Part shown: piece by piece, positions 30,848-40,900 of the stretch
Layout: every line of letters begins with the position of its first letter
How positions within the stretch are numbered: the first letter of the stretch is position 1
NCBI GenBank assembly: GCA_001970955.1
Contig: MPUH01000157.1
Span: 1 to 64,000 of the forward strand
DNA from: Stentor coeruleus
Lineage: Eukaryota; Ciliophora; Heterotrichea; Heterotrichida; Stentoridae
Direction of reading: 5' to 3'
Length of the DNA: 64,000 nt
Program-made: the position numbers and the translations under genes
Notes under the pieces: model-generated
Databases searched by the model: none
Told to the model about the DNA's origin: nothing
Seen by the model: the letters and a program-made list of their open reading frames with translations, nothing else

Positions 30848-31465
30848 ATGGAACAGAATTATGCAAAAGTTTGCAGAGTGTGCTTTGAAGATGAAAGTGA
30901 AACAAAAAAAGTTATAAGTCCTTGTCTTTGTAAAGGATCTTCAAAATATATACATGAAGAATGCTTATATACTTGGATTACATCTCAAGCTGAGATAAAG
31001 GAGATAAATAAGTGTGAAATTTGTAACTTTAAATACAATATTGAAGTTAAGATTGCCAAAAAGTGTAGCCCAAAAGTAGGGATATTAGAAAATTTACATC
31101 TTGTTTGCTATCTAGCAATAATTTTTCTAGTGATTTCAATATTGAGTATTTTAGTATTTTTTGTTGTTTCAAAAAATTATGTCGATCCTAATGAAAGTAT
31201 TGTGTATTTTTTAGGAATTATTTCGGTATTCGTCTTTTCGTTGTTATGCTCTTGTATTTTAGTTTTCAAATTGATTAAACAAATTTGCTGGGTTACGGTC
31301 AGAGAAGCTTATAAAATTCTACCAGCGAAATCAGAAGATTTAGACTTGAACACAACACAGTTGGTTCATTCATTACCAAGAGTTGAAACTGTTAGGGAAT
31401 TTGGACCAGTTACTATAATGAATGAGATAGTTGATAACAGTTTAATTTATGTAGAACACAAATAA
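30848..31465 (+). CDS. RING-CH (MARCH-type) membrane ubiquitin ligase, 205 aa
   Basis: N-terminal RING-CH finger with the C4HC3 order: Cys9, Cys12, Cys26, Cys28, His36, Cys39, Cys56, Cys59, including the diagnostic Trp43 (LYTWI). Two membrane helices follow at about 83-108 and 120-146. The C-terminal tail is cytosolic. This is the standard MARCH layout: an E3 that ubiquitinates membrane proteins. ATG at 30848. It converges with the coiled-coil gene 144 bases downstream. Confidence 0.92.
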   Translation: MEQNYAKVCRVCFEDESETKKVISPCLCKGSSKYIHEECLYTWITSQAEIKEINKCEICNFKYNIEVKIAKKCSPKVGILENLHLVCYLAIIFLVISILSILVFFVVSKNYVDPNESIVYFLGIISVFVFSLLCSCILVFKLIKQICWVTVREAYKILPAKSEDLDLNTTQLVHSLPRVETVREFGPVTIMNEIVDNSLIYVEHK

Positions 31466-31609
31466 AGGTAGTTTTTTATAAAATTTTACGACCTATTTTA
31501 TTAATAAAGTGAAAATTATGATGATGTGTTAAATAATTAAGGAAATTGTATATAAGAAGATGCTAAATGAAGATATGCAGTATAAATTTATTATTAGAGA
31601 TAGGATGAC

Positions 31610-32545
31610 CTATTTGCAACCTTTTTTAATTGATTTTCTTCCACTAGTGATTACCACCTGATCTACACTTTTACGAGCATTTCTCCAAGCAGGGGCCTTT
31701 AAAAAATTGGAATCATCATTTTTTAGTGTAGCTGAAGAATCTTTTTTAATAGGCGAAAATGCAAGCCTCTCAAAATCGCTTTCTCCAAAAGAGCATCTTT
31801 TTTTATTTCGATTCCCATAACCTCTAAGACTACCCGAGCTATCTAATGAATTTCGGCTCTTACTTGCCTCAAAGTCAACTTGAACAACATCAATTTTATA
31901 CATTCCTTGAACAACTTTTTTTCTTGGCGTGATTTTCTTTATTTTCACCAACTCTTTTTTAATTCCTTCATATTCCCTAGTTTTTTCTTCAAGCAAAGCT
32001 TTTAATTTAACATTCTCGTACTCGATTTTATGTAGGGCTTTATCTTTTTTCTCTGCATTTTCAAGAGAATTTCTTAAACGTTCATCCATTTCCTTACGGA
32101 CTTTATCAACTTCCGAACTTTTCGGGTTCTTTTTTTCATCACATTTTTCTTCTAATTCTTTAATTGTATTAAGGTCAAACGATTCAGTTTTCTCTAACTC
32201 TTCTATTTTTTCCTGAAAGCTTTCAAAATGCAATTTTAGCTGATTTTCAAGTCTGTAGTGGTTTCTGACTTCATTTTCAAGTTTTTGAAAAAGTGTTTCA
32301 AATTGATCACTTCTTTGGACCAGTTCAGCTTTTTCTGACTGTTTGTTGAGCTTTTTGAATTTTAGAAGGCTGATTATAAGTTCTTTGAAATTACTTTGTA
32401 GATCTGATGAACTGGAATTTTCGATGTCTTTGGGGTCATCATCTAGAATTATGTCATCATCTAGGTTTGAGTTTGTCATATAAGCATAGGAGTAAAGATT
32501 TTTTATAGTTTTTTCTATATCTTGATCATCGATTTCAATGTCCAT
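31610..32545 (-). CDS. Coiled-coil protein, 311 aa
   Basis: The first ATG is at 32545 (MDIEIDD); the frame extends slightly upstream without ATG. Acidic N-terminus (about 1-50), a coiled coil from about 55 to 200, then a basic Ser-rich tail with several RKS/KSR-type phosphorylation-like sites. No recognised domain. A cytoskeletal or basal-body role would fit its composition, but that is inference only. Confidence 0.75.
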   Translation of the reverse strand: MDIEIDDQDIEKTIKNLYSYAYMTNSNLDDDIILDDDPKDIENSSSSDLQSNFKELIISLLKFKKLNKQSEKAELVQRSDQFETLFQKLENEVRNHYRLENQLKLHFESFQEKIEELEKTESFDLNTIKELEEKCDEKKNPKSSEVDKVRKEMDERLRNSLENAEKKDKALHKIEYENVKLKALLEEKTREYEGIKKELVKIKKITPRKKVVQGMYKIDVVQVDFEASKSRNSLDSSGSLRGYGNRNKKRCSFGESDFERLAFSPIKKDSSATLKNDDSNFLKAPAWRNARKSVDQVVITSGRKSIKKGCK

Positions 32546-33108
32546 AACTTGTTTTATATGCAAAATTTCATGTTTTTTAGGGTTAGTGAAGAATTCATTA
32601 GGGGTTTTAGTAGGAAGTTGTGGGCTAAAAAAAATGTGTAAATTCTAGCCTGAAATATGATATTGGGTTAGAATAAATATTATGAATAATTGTATGGAAT
32701 ATAGGGTTTTAACAGTAATAAATGCATTTAGCATAATATTTAGTTTTCATGATTTTTTTTTAATAGATTGTATATTTAACAAAGCTTTAGGGCATATTCG
32801 ACAAAGATTTTTCGTATTAGTTTGTAGTTGTTGAAATATTTTAAAATGTATAGTTATTATACATTAAAAATGATTCGATTATAAAGTTTGTGATCTTTAT
32901 TCCTCCAATTATTTGAAACTTTGACATAAAAACTGTTTATTTTCAAATATTAGTTATTATAAACTATCATCTATTATTTAAAAACTAATTATCAACATAT
33001 CATTTTCAAGTTTTCATCATGTCAATGTCCTTATCGACCTATATTCCAAAATCTTAATTCAAAAAGTTTGTATTTAAAAAGCAATCTATATCTACAATAT
33101 AAAACTTA
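32546..33108. other. Intergenic stretch between two minus-strand genes
   Basis: Contains the 5' flank of the coiled-coil gene (plus strand C-poor, roughly 32570-32760) and the 3' flank of the next gene. No gene or RNA is recognised. Confidence 0.4.
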
Positions 33109-33924
33109 TTACTTATTATTTAATTTGAGAAGTTCCTCTTTCCAAGAATCAGAAAACTCATCAAACATATCCAAAAATTCTTCATGATAACCTTTATCTT
33201 GCGTCACAGGGATATTTAACCCAGGTATCGTAAAAGTCCTCTTATGGGAAATATTTTTCGTTGATACACTCCCTGTGTTTTCACGATTAGCTCTAATTAA
33301 ATCACGTTTTTTCAACAGAAGTGATTCACATTTTATCATCTCAGGTTTTTTAACCTGAACTTCGGTAGGTTCATCATTTGAAACGCAGATTTTTTGCTTT
33401 TTATACAAGATTTTCCTTGAACAGTCCTTTGAAAACACTGTATTTTTTACATCAAATTTAAATTCATTGCTTTCGACTCGTGTCGAATCTAGGTTTTTAG
33501 CGTATTTCTGATACTCACGAATGACTTCAGAAATTGTTGCAAGTATTTCATTATATCCTGTGTTGATTTTTAAAAGACCCTCAATGAAAACAAGTAAAAT
33601 ATTCACCTTTTCTTCTGAGTTCATCGTTCTTTCCAGTTGGGTTTTGAGTTTTCGATACTGAATTCCAGTTTGTATGGTTGGATTATTCTCCTGGAGCATT
33701 TTAAGCGACGAATCTGATATAGTTCGTTTATGTCCTGGGTCATCTTTAGAAATCTTAGGCATGATTTTGGATTTCAAAGAATTCTTCGAGCTACTTTGTA
33801 CTTTCGCCATGGCAGAAGTTTCAGTAACATGGGAAACTGCACGAAAATTCCGCAAAGTTATTGAATCTTTACTATTGGACCTGTGTCCTTTAAGGGTGCC
33901 GGGGTTTTTCATAGCCTGAGACAT
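33109..33924 (-). CDS. Uncharacterised protein, 271 aa
   Basis: ATG at 33924. The first 75 residues are basic and Ser-rich (likely disordered). A helical segment lies at about 85-145 (EEKVNILLVFIEGLLKINTG, then IREYQKYAKN), which could mediate dimerisation. The tail carries TFTIPGLNIP and a Trp-containing acidic end (DEFSDSWKEELL). No family is recognised. Its 5' flank has 99 C-free bases on the plus strand (33995-34093). Confidence 0.7.
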   Translation of the reverse strand: MSQAMKNPGTLKGHRSNSKDSITLRNFRAVSHVTETSAMAKVQSSSKNSLKSKIMPKISKDDPGHKRTISDSSLKMLQENNPTIQTGIQYRKLKTQLERTMNSEEKVNILLVFIEGLLKINTGYNEILATISEVIREYQKYAKNLDSTRVESNEFKFDVKNTVFSKDCSRKILYKKQKICVSNDEPTEVQVKKPEMIKCESLLLKKRDLIRANRENTGSVSTKNISHKRTFTIPGLNIPVTQDKGYHEEFLDMFDEFSDSWKEELLKLNNK

Positions 33925-34369
33925 TATACAATTATAAACTATTCGATTGTATATCCATTAGAAATAAAAATTTTATAAGACTGAAGTTTGTCACGTTAAA
34001 TATAAGGTTAAGAGTTAATAGGAAAATGTGAAGTTAAGAAAATATATTAGGATTGTAGAAAGGATTTAATTGAGAGATATAGGATAAAGTATACAAAATT
34101 AAATAGAAAACGTTTTAAGATTATTTTAAGGGTTTGAGTTTCTTGTAAGATTTATTGAGGATTGGGATTTTAATTTAGTTGGAGAGATTATTGTGATAGT
34201 ATTTTAAGAAGTGAATTGGAATTAAAAGGTGAAATTATAAATAAAATTTACAATTTATCCTTATAATGTTGAGCCTGATGTTTAATGTTGAAGGATTGCA
34301 GGTACAAAGAAAAAGGCTGCATTCTTGAATGTTGACTATAAAAACATAAACAAATAATTAATACTTAGT
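33925..34369. promoter_or_regulatory. C-depleted 5' flank of the gene at 33109-33924
   Basis: The plus strand has no C from 33995 to 34093 and little up to about 34260, so the coding strand upstream of the minus gene is G-depleted. No discrete motif is identified. Confidence 0.4.
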
Positions 34370-35731
34370 TTACAGTAGCATCTTAGTAAAATTAATTATT
34401 GCAGTTTTCTCAGCTTTAGGAAATAGCATATAAACAGCAAAAGTTATAACCACAGCACATAAAATATTATCAAATCGACTTATTTCATTATTTTCTTCAA
34501 TTTCCTCATTTAAATAGCATCTTTCATCGTCAGAATCATCTTTTGCAATGCTTTTAGCGAAGCTTCTAATTCGAATATCCTCAGACTCCCTTTCATTATT
34601 TTTAAAATCCCTTTTACAATCTTTACTCTTATAATCAATATTCTCTTCAATCTCATCAGCTCCTTTCTTATTTTCAATATTTATACAATCAAAAGTATCC
34701 AAATATTTAGTATTCCATTTACAATCATTTATATGTTGAGTTTTACAATTTTTACATAAACTCAATTCTTCTTTATTCATATAATTTTCTTTAAACATAT
34801 TATTTTCAATATTTTCAGTATAGAATTCTCTGTATTCACATTTTTTTATTTTCCGTCCTTTCTTTTTAAAATCTTTTATGCATCCTTCTTTATAATATCT
34901 AAAAATTTTCGTTTTGTAAGGTTTTAGAAAATTCTTACAATTAGAATCTTTGCATATTATTGTGCATTTTCCTTTGTGATACTGAGAATTCTTTATGCAA
35001 TTTATATTTTCACATATTTTAGTACATTGTTTTTTATGATAACTTTTATATTTTTGGCATTTTGAGTTCATGCACAAGAGAAAACATTTTCCTTTGTGAA
35101 TTTTTTTATAGTTTAAGCATTTGGGTTTCTCACAAGAAAGAGAAAATTTAGCTTTAATCCAGTGAGGTTTGAAAATAATCTCTATACAAGGAGGCTTATG
35201 GTACTTATAAAAATATTTGCAAAGCCTGTTAATGCATCTAAATTTACAGTATTTGCCGATTTTTATATTCAAAAGTTCTAAGTCATAATATCCTCCTGTG
35301 GCTGTGCTGATTTTTTTAGCTTTAAAATCTTCGTTTCCTAGTAAACTTACTTCTAATATATGTTCTGGATTGTAGATAACTATTAGACTGTCTTGATTCT
35401 CGCACTTTATTTGCACGGACTTACAATTAATACTATCTAACTTTTCCTTTGTGATGCTAGGATAAGGACTATCTAACAAAACTGAGTCCCCTACAAGCAC
35501 TAAACATTTTATAATAAATCTATCTGATCTACCGATAGATTTGGCTTGAGAAAAGGATGTAGAAAAATATAGGCCAGTGCCGAAGTTTCCTGTGGTCATA
35601 GAAAAAGCTTTGTTGATAGAAACTTCTTGATATTTCGAGACATAGAAAAGATACAGGGTTGAATTTTGGCTTCGGGAGATTTTGGTAATGCTACATGAGG
35701 TATCTGAAGAGCTGTCACTAATAGATAGCAT
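34370..35731 (-). CDS. ADP-ribosyltransferase-like protein with CCHC repeats and membrane anchor, 453 aa
   Basis: Residues 25-131 look like a PARP/ART fold: TTGNFGTGLYFSTSFSQAKS, then IIKCLVLVGDSVLL, and VIYNPEHILEVSLL. At the H-Y-E positions it appears to have Tyr30, Tyr54 and Leu116, so it may be inactive or restricted to mono-ADP-ribosylation, like PARP13. From 166 to 260 there are four copies of C-x4-C-x6-H-x3-C (Cys166, Cys200, Cys220, Cys240), the last three in an exact 20-residue period, and a fifth degenerate unit from Cys260. A hydrophobic helix at about 422-440 may anchor the C-terminus. The zinc units resemble NF-X1-type fingers. RNA binding at a membrane is a possible role, by analogy with PARP13. 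The combination is unfamiliar to me. Confidence 0.7.
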   Translation of the reverse strand: MLSISDSSSDTSCSITKISRSQNSTLYLFYVSKYQEVSINKAFSMTTGNFGTGLYFSTSFSQAKSIGRSDRFIIKCLVLVGDSVLLDSPYPSITKEKLDSINCKSVQIKCENQDSLIVIYNPEHILEVSLLGNEDFKAKKISTATGGYYDLELLNIKIGKYCKFRCINRLCKYFYKYHKPPCIEIIFKPHWIKAKFSLSCEKPKCLNYKKIHKGKCFLLCMNSKCQKYKSYHKKQCTKICENINCIKNSQYHKGKCTIICKDSNCKNFLKPYKTKIFRYYKEGCIKDFKKKGRKIKKCEYREFYTENIENNMFKENYMNKEELSLCKNCKTQHINDCKWNTKYLDTFDCINIENKKGADEIEENIDYKSKDCKRDFKNNERESEDIRIRSFAKSIAKDDSDDERCYLNEEIEENNEISRFDNILCAVVITFAVYMLFPKAEKTAIINFTKMLL

Positions 35732-36708
35732 TTATATATGATTTTATTATTATTTGAAGTGGAATTAAAGGTAGAAAATAGTATTATTAAAGTCATTTGA
35801 GATGTTAAAAAGGAAAATAGGAAACAGTTAGTTGGAAGCATGATTCGGTTATGCTTTAATACTAATTAAAGTTATTCAAGGATAGAGAATATAATGAGTT
35901 AATTTGGTGATTTATTATAGACGAAAACAGATATAACTGAGCATATATAATTGTAGGTTTTGGCAGATAGTTATCTGAAGTGATTCAAGGTTATTTTTTA
36001 GTTAAAAATCTATTAGATTAATGCTTATTATTTAATAAAATATAGAAGCTGCATAAAGAAATATTAAAATTAGTTATATCAAGTAGATTGTGATATAAAA
36101 AGTAGAAATATTTTGCGAGTTAAACCTAAAGAACTAAAAAAATCTTGAATAACTAAAGCTATACTTATCTTTACTATTATAAACAATGGAAAATACAACA
36201 TAAGAGTAACAATTTTTTTCTAATTAGAAGTTCATATTATTATAAAGAACTCTTAAATATGCATTATTCACAACTAGAATTAAAATTTTACCACAATAAC
36301 TCATCATAATCAGTTATAATTTTTACAAAACATACACAAATATAATTAAAAGAGCCAAAAAGCATTAAACTTCATCACAAAAAACTCACAACATCAATTC
36401 TAATAACCAACCTTCACTTAAAACCATAAAAAATTACGACAATTCTTAATGATATCTCAAAAAACCAAATAATTTTTGTAACCCAAAAAGCCAAGTTCTC
36501 ACAAATCCTAAAATCTCTATAAAAAAATCTACCAAAATATCTTAATAACCATATAAACCAAAATTATCCCACAAGATTATCAGCAACAATTAAAAAAATC
36601 ATTCTTACCCTCAACTATTCTATACAATAAATCACAAATTTTCAGACAAATACATCTTCACATCAAGCAAATGAGCTGTGAAAAGGTCATAATTTAAGTT
36701 GGTCATAT
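35732..36708. other. Intergenic stretch with base-skew switch
   Basis: Next to the minus gene start (35732-36000) the plus strand is G-rich and C-poor. Toward the 3' end of PABPN1 it becomes C-rich and G-poor (36363-36437 lacks G). No gene or RNA is recognised; the short minus frame 35596-35841 is a shadow. Confidence 0.45.
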
Positions 36709-37119
36709 CTAATAGGGCTTAAATCTACCATATCTGGGCCGAGAATATAAAGAGCTTCTTCTCCGAAAAGTTCTTGAATTTCGCGGCTTGATTTTGGGAA
36801 TATTATTTCTTTTAGGTAAAACCTTCAATTTCCTACCTTTGAAGTTTTTATCATTTATCGATTCAGCTTTCATCACAGAACTTGCATCTACAAATTCAAT
36901 ATACGCATATCCTTTAGGGTGACCTGTAAACTTATCTGTAGGGATTGTGACCCTTTCTATAGCCCCACATTCTTTAAATAAATTCCTAAGCTCTTCTGTG
37001 CTGGTTGAATAGTCCACGTTGCCTATAAAAATCGACTTTTTGTCTCGTTCGTCAGAATCGTTTTCAACCTTTTCTTCTTCTTTTTCTTCAAGGTCGACTT
37101 TTTTTTCTTCGTTTTCCAT
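36709..37119 (-). CDS. PABPN1: Nuclear poly(A)-binding protein PABPN1-like, 136 aa
   Basis: An acidic N-terminus (about 1-27) and a single RRM (about 29-104): RNP2 SIFIGNVDY, RNP1 KGYAYIEF. DKFTGHPKGYAYIEF and GRKLKVLPKRNN match PABPN1 closely. The C-terminus is Arg/Tyr-rich (RRRSSLYSRPRYGRFKPY), as in PABPN1, where it serves nuclear import and is methylated. PABPN1 coats new poly(A) tails and sets their length. It is shorter than the animal protein because the Ala/Glu N-terminus and coiled coil are reduced. Confidence 0.92.
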   Translation of the reverse strand: MENEEKKVDLEEKEEEKVENDSDERDKKSIFIGNVDYSTSTEELRNLFKECGAIERVTIPTDKFTGHPKGYAYIEFVDASSVMKAESINDKNFKGRKLKVLPKRNNIPKIKPRNSRTFRRRSSLYSRPRYGRFKPY

Positions 37120-37907
37120 TTATTATGTAAGATTATTAGATAAAACTTGTTATGGAATATATATGGAAAAGGAAAGAAGGCTTTTTGTGATATAAAAAGT
37201 TAGGTTGGGTATTTTTTTTATAGAGATTGTGTGGATAAAGATTTATTTTATTATTTTAGATTGAAAGGATAAAGATATTAAAAGGAAATAATTTTTGATG
37301 GATAAACAGGAATCAAGAAATTAGATTAAGAAAAAAATAGGTTAAAGGAAAGTCTAGGTTGTAATGAAAATATGTCTAAAAGAGAGTTGTAGTTATAAAA
37401 CACTTAAATTCATTTAATAATTTACTATTAATCCGAATATAAATCAAGACTATTTGCAAATATCAAAAAATGCATACCATCACAAATTACCATAAACTGA
37501 AATCCTATATCTCAGAATTAAAATACAATACATATAATAGTAAATCAAAAAATAGTTCCTATATTTTCAAGTACTATTTTATAAATGATTATAAAAACTA
37601 TTCTTACAACTATACCATATATTTAAACTCAATTACTTTGATATTAAATCATATTTCAATTTACACAAGTCCCAAAAATCTTCTCAAAACTTAAACTTTC
37701 CTATAAATTCTCAAAACCAGGATCTATCAAAAAACCCTGAATTTATCATCCATCATAGCATCTTACAAAAACAAAAATTCAAAATCTACCACAAATCAAA
37801 TCAAAAACTCAGCACATTCATTAAGAAACCCAAACCGCTGTGACCAGCTACAAATAAAACTTTATATACTTTTTTTAGCCATAGAAAATTTAAATTAGCG
37901 TATAAAA
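37120..37907. promoter_or_regulatory. Divergent promoter region with sharp skew switch
   Basis: Between minus-strand PABPN1 and the plus-strand WD40 channel. The plus strand lacks C from 37182 to 37306 (125 bases), then flips near 37400 to C-rich and G-poor up to the start codon at 37908. The small frame 37470-37694 lies inside the skewed flank and is probably chance. Confidence 0.55.
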
Positions 37908-40900
37908 ATGTCCGAGAACGGTCTAAAGTCTTTAGGCGCTTTCCTTATGCAAAGAGACAAAATCCCAAAAGCTCAAGATGACATAGCATCTAATCTTGAT
38001 GAGTTATTCAGTAATCCAGGCTGTTTATCTTATGTAGCTGAGTTAAAAAAAGCAATATTACATATTGAGAGGCTGAGCCCAAAAGAAATTACAACTCCAT
38101 TCAAAGGGAACTGTTTAGAAATATCAGAATCAGGGAAATACTTTATTTTTGGTAGTATAGAAGGGCGAATTGCAGTTGTAGACAAAGATAATAAAGAAAT
38201 AATCCAAGACATCTCTCTTGAAGGTGGAAGCATACATTCAATAGTCATATTTAAAGGGGATAAGTATTTTATTTCAGCAGGGCAAGATGGGATTATAAGA
38301 AAATTTGACTTCAAAACCTTTGAACTTGTACAAAGTTTTGCTGGTCATGAAAAAGAGATCAACAAATTAGCACTTTCTGCTGATGAAGAGGAAATTTTTT
38401 CAGCTAGTGACGATTGTACAGTGCGCTCTTGGGATAAAAGTGGGAATTGCAAGATTTTATATTCACATGAAAAAGCTGTGTTAAGTTTAGACCGAAGTAA
38501 AGATGGGTCGATTTTGGTTTCTGGAGGTTCAGACAAAAAAATCCAGTTCTACAACTTGATTAAAGGTGAAGTTTTTACTGTGCTTAATGAGTTTACATCT
38601 AGTGTTTGGGCAGTAAAGCTTTCTGATAACTTGAAATTCTTCGCTGCTGGTGATAGCAACGCAGTGTTAAAAGTTTGGGACTATGAATCAATGACTCTTA
38701 CAAAAACCCTGTCTGGTCATACAAAACGTATTTCGCATTTGGAATTCAATCATACAGAGACAATTCTTGTATCTTCAAGTAATGATACAACTATTCGTAT
38801 ATGGAGTACAATTGAAGATAAAGATGAAATTATTTTAACTGGACATACAGACTGGGTTAAAGCATTCAAAATCTCAGCAGACCAAAAATGCATTTATTCC
38901 ATAGCTGAGAATTTCAAAATCATGACTTGGTACTTCCCAATTTTTGATAACTCTTGTAGAAAAAGACAGCATAATTCAATTATAAGATTTATGTGTTATT
39001 CAAGGGTATTAAATGCTTTATATACTGCTGATTCTAAAGAGATTAAAGTTTGGGATATAAAAACTAGAACTGTAACAAAAACTTTTAATCTGACCCATGA
39101 GCTTTCTGCTTTATGTGTAAACAGCGATGGGCAGTCTTTAATTGCAGCATATACAAACTTAGAGATACATTTTTGGAATGTAGATGATGTAGTTAGTCAG
39201 GTAAAACTCAAACATCCTTCAATAGTTAAGATTATAGCAGCAAGTCAGGACCATAGTATTTTGGTTGTAGGAGATGCGAATTTTAGAGTGACAATTTATA
39301 ATAAGAAAACTTTTGACTGTTTACAAGTTTATAGAAGGCATAATAGTGTAGTTAATGCACTTAGTTTTGGAAAACCAGATGATGGAGAAAATAAAATGCT
39401 TATATCTGGTGGTGCAGATAATCTGATTTTTATATACAGACTTAGAACTAATAGAAGTGTGAAATTTGCAGGACATATCGCTCCGGTTACTGCTGTTGGG
39501 GTATCGAGGAATAATGATTTACTTATTTCAGGAGATGAAACAGGTAGCTTTAAAATATGGCATATTCGAAAAGAAGTATGCATTAAGACTTTAAATACTC
39601 ATACTGAGAGGATTACTGGGATTTATTTTAATGAGAACTCAAAGTACTTTTGGATTTCTTCGATGGACTGCAGCTTGTCTTTGTGGAATTCTACATCTTT
39701 TTCGGAAGTTACTCATTTCTGCACGAAAGCACCTATTTCTATGTTGTGTTTTACACAAGGAGAAAAAGATATTGTTACAGTTGAAAATGATGAATTGCAT
39801 TTCTTGCCAACAATCCTTGGGGGAAATAAATTTGCTATATATGGGCCAGGCAGAGAGTATTACTCATTTATGAAGTATCTTTTGCACATCTGTGAAGGTA
39901 ATGAATTACCTCACGACCCCACAATGGACAAGTGGATGATCGCTCCTTTTGAATTTAACGCCTTGCATTTTTATGCTTATTTCAACCTCCCAGTCCATTT
40001 AAAGCAAGCTCTAGACTGCAGCAGTCCTTTTTACTTTTCAAAATCTGCTTATAGTCCATTACAAATTGCAATTCAAAGAAACTTCCGTGACTGCATCAAC
40101 GCGATTATCAAAAATATCAGACTTAAAGTTCAAGAAGACCCTTATTCAGTCGGTTATCTCGAAGACTCTATAATAAAACTCAATGAAATCGGTTTTAGAG
40201 GTCTTGATGAGTTTTACAATGCAATATTTTTCAGCACTTACGATAAGCTTCTACCTAAATTCTGTGATGAAAGAGTTCAATTGCCAATAGTAATCCAAGC
40301 AAGATCACTTGGGCCTCAAGCAAAAGACTTTTTCAATGAAGAAGACATCACAAATGTAGGAACTGCTCTAACATTTATTCAAAGTGCACTCAAAGTTGAT
40401 GTCGTCATTGGTTCCCGAGGGTCAATTAGCTTCCTCGAAAGTTTAATCAGTAGTCCTAATACTGAGATTTTCAAAACTCAATTCATAAGAGAACTTGTCT
40501 TATTTAAATGGAAATATGTCAAGTGGTTTTTGATTCCTCAAGCTTGTGTTTATTGCATTTATATGCTAGTTTTATCTTATTTCCTTATATTCCAAGATGG
40601 TGAATACAAAAGTAATCCTACAACTGTGATTATATTGTTTATCCTGAATATAATGCTCACTTCTTATGAACTTTTCCAAATGGCTCTTACAAAGTCTATG
40701 TATTTACAGGATGTATGGAATTATATTGATATGGCTAGGATTATTCTTTGTTTCCTTTACATATCTTTAGTTTGGAATGATTATGTTGAAAGCATATGTA
40801 AACAAGTCCTTGTTTCTGTAACATTTGCATCAATGCTCAGAGGAATCAGTTATTTTAGACTTTTTGATGATACAAGGTATATGATCAACTTACTCAGTGA

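Noticed and set aside
37470-37694. 74-codon plus-strand frame rich in Tyr, Asn and Ser
   Set aside because: It is in the skewed 5' flank of the WD40 channel gene, with low complexity and no recognisable motif.
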